In this document: in pieces, positions 60,551 through 64,000 of the stretch
Position numbering within the stretch: the stretch's first letter is position 1
Layout: every line of letters begins with the position of its first letter
Assembly: GCA_016929135.1 (NCBI GenBank)
Contig: JAFGJK010000110.1
Coordinates: 1-64,000, forward strand
Direction: 5' to 3'
DNA length: 64,000 nt
From: Spirochaetota bacterium
GTDB taxonomy: Bacteria > Spirochaetota > UBA4802 > UBA5550
The notes under the pieces: generated by a model
Database searches by the model: none
Seen by the model: the letters and a program-made list of their open reading frames with translations, nothing else
What the model was told of the DNA's origin: nothing
Position numbers and translations under genes: made by a program

Positions 60551-61051
60551 TCAGGTGAATCGCCGAATGATATCGCCCAGGGTAGGGTATGCCTCGCTAA
60601 GGGCCCTGCCATCCGCCAGCTCAAAGTCATGGAAATCGAATCCCGGGGCGACGGTGCATCCCGCAAGCGCGTAGCCCCCCTCCTCCGGGACCTCAGCCGC
60701 AAACCAGCAGCCGTGAGGCACCACGACGAGAGACCGCTCCCCCCTGGGGAGATCCTTGCCGAGAATCGCGGTGGAGTAACTGCCGCCGGTATCTATCATG
60801 TGCAGCAGTATCCGGGATCCTTCGTAATGGTGCCACAGTTCGTCCGACAGGATTCGGTGAAACCTTGAGACCTCGGGGTGCCGCAGAAGGTAATAGATTG
60901 CAGTGCCGGCGTTCCGATCCGCCATGAAACGGTCAGGCAGGGAGCCGGCGGGGAGTATATCCCCTGCGCGGTATACCTCGCGGTAATACCCCCCCTCGGG
61001 GTGCCCGGTCAGTGCCAGACATTGGATCAGCTGGTGGTATCTGGATTCCAT
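60551..61051 (-). CDS. Cupin-fold DUF985 protein
   Basis: 166 residues of one cupin barrel. HPEGGYYREVYRA at the N-terminus and SRFHRILSDELWHHYEGS with the histidine cluster match the DUF985 family. VPHGCWFAAEV and GCTVAPGFDFHDFELA are the C-terminal conserved parts. Members are thought to bind sugar or nucleotide-like ligands, but no general function is established. It converges with the kinase operon with five bases between stops. Confidence 0.85.
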   Translation of the reverse strand: MESRYHQLIQCLALTGHPEGGYYREVYRAGDILPAGSLPDRFMADRNAGTAIYYLLRHPEVSRFHRILSDELWHHYEGSRILLHMIDTGGSYSTAILGKDLPRGERSLVVVPHGCWFAAEVPEEGGYALAGCTVAPGFDFHDFELADGRALSEAYPTLGDIIRRFT

Positions 61052-61166
61052 TGTGCTCCCCTCTGCGATGAGTGATGTGGGTGAAGGCTAATGAGCATTT
61101 CCTGAATGATCAAGCAATTTACGCGGTGTCGGTACATGCCGCAGTGCTCTATTATATGTATAATGG

Positions 61167-61194
61167 TTGACGATTTAGGTGGAGTGGGTAGTAT
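61167..61194 (+). promoter_or_regulatory. Possible sigma70-like promoter for MCP gene
   Basis: TTGACG (61167-61172) and TAGTAT (61189-61194) with a 16-base spacer, about 100 bases before the chemoreceptor ATG at 61292. Confidence 0.4.
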
Positions 61195-61291
61195 CATTGC
61201 CGACAACCGCATCAATGGCAGCCCTTCGGAAGACGGAGGAATCCTGCGATGGCGAGTGTTCCGATGATACTATCCTCAGAGGGGGCACAAC

Positions 61292-62851
61292 ATGTTCAAG
61301 GGAATGAAGCAGGCGCTCCTGCGCCGCTACGATGAAAACGACTATCTCGAGTACAAGCGTGCCGAATTCCTGCTGATCATGATATCGGTGTACACGCTAC
61401 TGTTACTCGTCCTCCCCTTCGGATTTCTCGCCATCAGTGTCGCCAGGTTTTTAGTCACCTATGCGATCATTCTCCCCTTCATCTGCTTCTCTGCGATCAG
61501 TATATTCTTCATCACCAGGGGGAAGACGGAGCTGGCGGCATCGATCATATGCATCACCGCCATTGCGTTGGACACCTACATCTATTTCGCCCGCGACCCG
61601 CTTCATGCCATCTCCTCGTTCGGCTATATGGTGTTGATCATCATCGTGTTTGCCACGCTCTACTGCTCGACACCGATGTCGGCATTCATCACCGCGGTGT
61701 ACGTGGCAAGCCATGTAGTCCACATTGCCATCAATTCCGGCGGCGCACTCCCCCAGAGAGAGCTGGATGCGGTGAAAACCGCCAACATCGACTCCAGCCT
61801 GGCGGCAGTGGTCATCTTCGTCATATGTCTGGCCACCTCACGCTTTCTAAAAAAAGCGGTCGACAAGAGCAGGGAGGAGTCAGCGCGCAATGCCGAGCAG
61901 TACGGCCTCATTAGGGATCTGCTGGACGCGCTGCGGGGAACCACCTCGAAATTGACCGCATCGGTCCGGGAGACCCTCAGCAGTACCGGAAAGATGAACG
62001 ACTACGCCCAGAGCCAGGCGGCTTCTATCGAGGAGATGACCTCCACCGTGGAGGAGATCGCGGCGAACACCCATTCCGTCTATGAGGCCGCCGCACGGCA
62101 GAACGACGCAGTGAAGGATCTTGCCGCCAGCATATCGATGCTCACCACCTCCATCGAGAATCTCGAAGTGTACGGGCAGAAGCTCTCGGAGAAGTTCGTC
62201 AGCGTGATGAGGCATGCGGAGGCAGGAGAGAGTGAATCGAGCCAGCTCGAGGAGATAAACAGGAAGATATCGGGCAACTCGAGCCAGATACTCAACGTCG
62301 TTGGCATCATCGAGGATTTTTTCGAGAGGATCAATCTTCTGGCGTTGAACGCATCAATCGAGGCGGCGCGGGCGGGAGAGTACGGCCGGGGCTTCGCGGT
62401 TGTGGCCGAGGAGATCGGCAAGCTCTCCGACACCTCAGCTCAGGAGCTGAAGCAGATCACCACGATAATCGGCAAGAACAGCCAGGACGTCACCACCGGT
62501 AACAGAATCATCAGCGGGATGATAGAATTCATCCGGATCCTTCTGGAGAATCTCCGGGAAATCCGCAGTGAGTCCGTCGGGACGCTGAAGGAGATCACGG
62601 CGCAGAAGGAGATCAAGGATTCCATGAACGAGAAGACCCTCGTCGTGAGAGAGAAATCAGAGCTAATCAATCAGTCGATGGTGGAGCAGAAAAAGGCCAT
62701 CGAGGAGGTTGCCCGGGCGGTGGTGGAGACCAACACGATCGTGCAGGACAACCTGGTGAACACGGAAGCCGTCTCGCGCAACGCCGAAGGGCTCATGGAG
62801 CTTGCGGAGAGGCTCGAGAGGGAGTTTCTCGATGATGGGGGGAGCGGGTGA
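61292..62851 (+). CDS. Methyl-accepting chemotaxis protein with polytopic sensor
   Basis: 519 residues. Six hydrophobic segments lie in residues 25-185, with no large periplasmic ligand domain. The cytoplasmic signalling domain follows without a HAMP domain. The hairpin tip reads RINLLALNASIEAARAGEYGRGFAVVAEEIGKLSDTS, with flanking heptad repeats (adaptation region SIEEMTSTVEEIAANT). Multi-pass MCPs of this kind probably sense within the membrane. The solitary cheD at 33 kb may modify it. GAGGGGG supports the ATG. Confidence 0.92.
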   Translation: MFKGMKQALLRRYDENDYLEYKRAEFLLIMISVYTLLLLVLPFGFLAISVARFLVTYAIILPFICFSAISIFFITRGKTELAASIICITAIALDTYIYFARDPLHAISSFGYMVLIIIVFATLYCSTPMSAFITAVYVASHVVHIAINSGGALPQRELDAVKTANIDSSLAAVVIFVICLATSRFLKKAVDKSREESARNAEQYGLIRDLLDALRGTTSKLTASVRETLSSTGKMNDYAQSQAASIEEMTSTVEEIAANTHSVYEAAARQNDAVKDLAASISMLTTSIENLEVYGQKLSEKFVSVMRHAEAGESESSQLEEINRKISGNSSQILNVVGIIEDFFERINLLALNASIEAARAGEYGRGFAVVAEEIGKLSDTSAQELKQITTIIGKNSQDVTTGNRIISGMIEFIRILLENLREIRSESVGTLKEITAQKEIKDSMNEKTLVVREKSELINQSMVEQKKAIEEVARAVVETNTIVQDNLVNTEAVSRNAEGLMELAERLEREFLDDGGSG

Positions 62852-62970
62852 ACGGGATTCACTGGACGGCGAAATATGTCGCATTCCCGCCCGTTTTTTT
62901 CTGGACAGAATCGGGCATATCTGCTACGTGAGAAGAGCCCTACCTGGAACACACATTGCGCGAAGTCTCT

Positions 62971-62990
62971 CCCCCCCGGAGGCGGGGGGG
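62971..62990. other. GC hairpin after MCP gene
   Basis: Seven C, loop GGAGGC, seven G, lying 120 bases after the MCP stop. No T tract follows, so it is a weak candidate for a terminator or attenuator. Confidence 0.3.
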
Positions 62991-63040
62991 CGTTGCCGGT
63001 CCGTACATCGAGCTGACGATACCACACGGGGGATCCGTCA

Positions 63041-64000
63041 ATGAATATACTGTATTTAAACTCGTTTTCCATTGGCTCATTGGTCGCCGTGGTCTTTTTC
63101 CTGGTAACGACGGTATTCTTCCTGACGGTGAAGAATAAGTCGAAGGCGACGTTTCATATGGGCGTCAGCTACGCATATATGTGCCTGTTCAATTTCGCCT
63201 ATTTCATATCCGCCAGCATCCACCATCCCGCCGCCGCGTACCACCGCTGGTGTACGGTCCTCTGCGTACTGCTGAGCCTTACTCATTTTATCCTGTTTCT
63301 CTACTGCTTTCCCGAGGAAAGGCGCCCCCGGGTGACCAAGGCGCTCACCTACCTGCTCTATGCCGTTTCGATCGTCTCCACGGTGGTCTTCTGTGTCATG
63401 ACGGCGGGGGCCCCAAAGGTGTTCCTCTTCCAGGCCCACTACTGGGATTTCGACGCAGACCGTATCAGCCGCGTCATCTCGTACATAATTATTTTACTGG
63501 TGCTCAGCAATTTTCTCCTGGCCATCTGGAAATCCTTCACCCACCGGGGGAGGGACAGGGTGGTGCTCATAATGATCGGCGTCGCCTATATGCTGGAGAC
63601 GATCGTGCCCTCGGTGGCGAACGCCATGAGCCGGGACGGTATCATCGACCGCAGCACCTTTCAGAATATCTGGGTCCTCTTCAACGTACTGGGTTTCTTT
63701 ATCCTGGCGCTCATTTACATCAACAACGCCAGGGACCGCATCAGCTTCATGGGAAAGCTCATCGGCATCAGCGTGGTTACGTTTCTCACGCTGATGCAGT
63801 TTTCCAGCTATTTCTCCCTGAGGGAGAGGGACGAGTCCTTCGACGATATCTACCGTAAGTCCGCCACCCTGGTGATCCGTACCGTTGGGGAGAATGAAAC
63901 GGACAAATACACCCTGGAATACCGGCCGGATTCGGATACCCTGGAGGGGAACCGCGGGAGCACAGTGAGGATCACTGGATTGATGCGGCAGGAGCTGATG
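63041..64000 (+). CDS. Multi-pass membrane sensor protein, cut by window edge
   Basis: An open frame of 320 codons from an ATG at 63041 (GGGGGATCC upstream) to the last base of the window, with no stop. The visible part has seven hydrophobic segments between residues 10 and 230, as in 7TM receptor-type N-terminal domains. RISFMGKLIGISVVTFLTLMQF, a further membrane helix at about 245-262, then leads into an extracytoplasmic domain starting SLRERDESFDDIYRK. The effector domain, likely a kinase, cyclase or phosphatase, lies beyond the window. The order 7TM-helix-sensor is common in spirochaete signalling proteins. Confidence 0.75.
   Translation, partial: MNILYLNSFSIGSLVAVVFFLVTTVFFLTVKNKSKATFHMGVSYAYMCLFNFAYFISASIHHPAAAYHRWCTVLCVLLSLTHFILFLYCFPEERRPRVTKALTYLLYAVSIVSTVVFCVMTAGAPKVFLFQAHYWDFDADRISRVISYIIILLVLSNFLLAIWKSFTHRGRDRVVLIMIGVAYMLETIVPSVANAMSRDGIIDRSTFQNIWVLFNVLGFFILALIYINNARDRISFMGKLIGISVVTFLTLMQFSSYFSLRERDESFDDIYRKSATLVIRTVGENETDKYTLEYRPDSDTLEGNRGSTVRITGLMRQELM

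Noticed and set aside
1..64000. CRISPR arrays, prophage, transposons, rRNA or tRNA genes
   Set aside because: I looked for regularly spaced direct repeats, transposase or integrase motifs, and tRNA arms in the intergenic stretches and saw none.

Overview
The window is a gene-dense bacterial chromosome segment that is GC-rich by eye. Almost every gene has a clear homologous family. I see no rRNA, tRNA, CRISPR array, insertion sequence, integrase or phage structural gene. The cell is Gram-negative-like: it has lipoprotein signals, an MlaF-type ABC ATPase, a periplasmic-type amidase and System I cytochrome c maturation. Several features point to a spirochaete, with an anaerobic deltaproteobacterium as the main alternative: a multi-transmembrane chemoreceptor without a HAMP domain, CheD, a cytoplasmic protein with two cNMP-binding domains, a TelA/XpaC pair, a large conserved-looking orphan protein, and a beta-oxidation set beside an ADP-forming acyl-CoA synthetase. 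This taxonomic call is inference.

Layout. 0-4.2 kb: a class II fructose-bisphosphatase (cut by the window edge), a lipoprotein methyltransferase, an unusual ATP-grasp/FMN alpha-hydroxyacid dehydrogenase fusion and a PIN protein. 4.5-9.2 kb: a compact ccmABCDEF operon for cytochrome c maturation with a cysteine-type CcmE. 9.2-18.8 kb: HPt protein, methyltransferase, nadK, recN with an overlapping HExxH protein, SGNH hydrolase, acylphosphatase, an MnmC-type tRNA methyltransferase, a large orphan and the Bpt aminoacyl transferase. 19-22.3 kb: mlaF-like ATPase, amidase and a lipase with a histone-like tail, closed by a strong terminator. 22.3-26.3 kb: a degenerate receiver-GGDEF protein and a tight GNAT-tsaC-EI24-tmk operon. 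26.3-32.4 kb: a FadR/FCD-type regulator divergent from a thiolase, FadJ-like protein, decayed acyl-CoA synthetase and acyl-CoA dehydrogenase. The promoter carries an operator matching the FadR-subfamily consensus.

32.4-36.8 kb is a more AT-rich, sparsely coding stretch with CheD, an exported flavodoxin overlapping a ferredoxin, and a cobalamin-type radical SAM protein. 36.8-43.6 kb: ADP-forming acyl-CoA synthetase, 3D-domain protein, pncB-pncA NAD salvage, a stand-alone AICAR formyltransferase and YjbQ. 43.6-53.8 kb is a long minus-strand run: membrane protein, dual cNMP protein, DJ-1, TelA, XpaC, pth, STAS, sulfatase-fold membrane enzyme, radical SAM, 3-hydroxyacyl-CoA dehydrogenase and a lipoprotein phosphatase. 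54-64 kb is a sensory block: SH3 protein, two overlapping PAS histidine kinases, cupin, chemoreceptor and a truncated multi-pass sensor.

Functional threads. Fatty-acid or aromatic acyl-CoA degradation is represented by the thiolase, FadJ-like protein, acyl-CoA dehydrogenase, 3-hydroxyacyl-CoA dehydrogenase and the ADP-forming synthetase. NAD(P) supply is represented by PncA, PncB and NadK. c-type cytochrome assembly implies respiratory electron transfer. Signalling is heavy: HPt, STAS, two PAS kinases, MCP, CheD and cNMP domains. The observations I rate highest are the ATP-grasp/FMN dehydrogenase fusion, the acyl-CoA synthetase relic, the lysine/alanine-tailed lipase and the split Tat-flavodoxin/ferredoxin pair.
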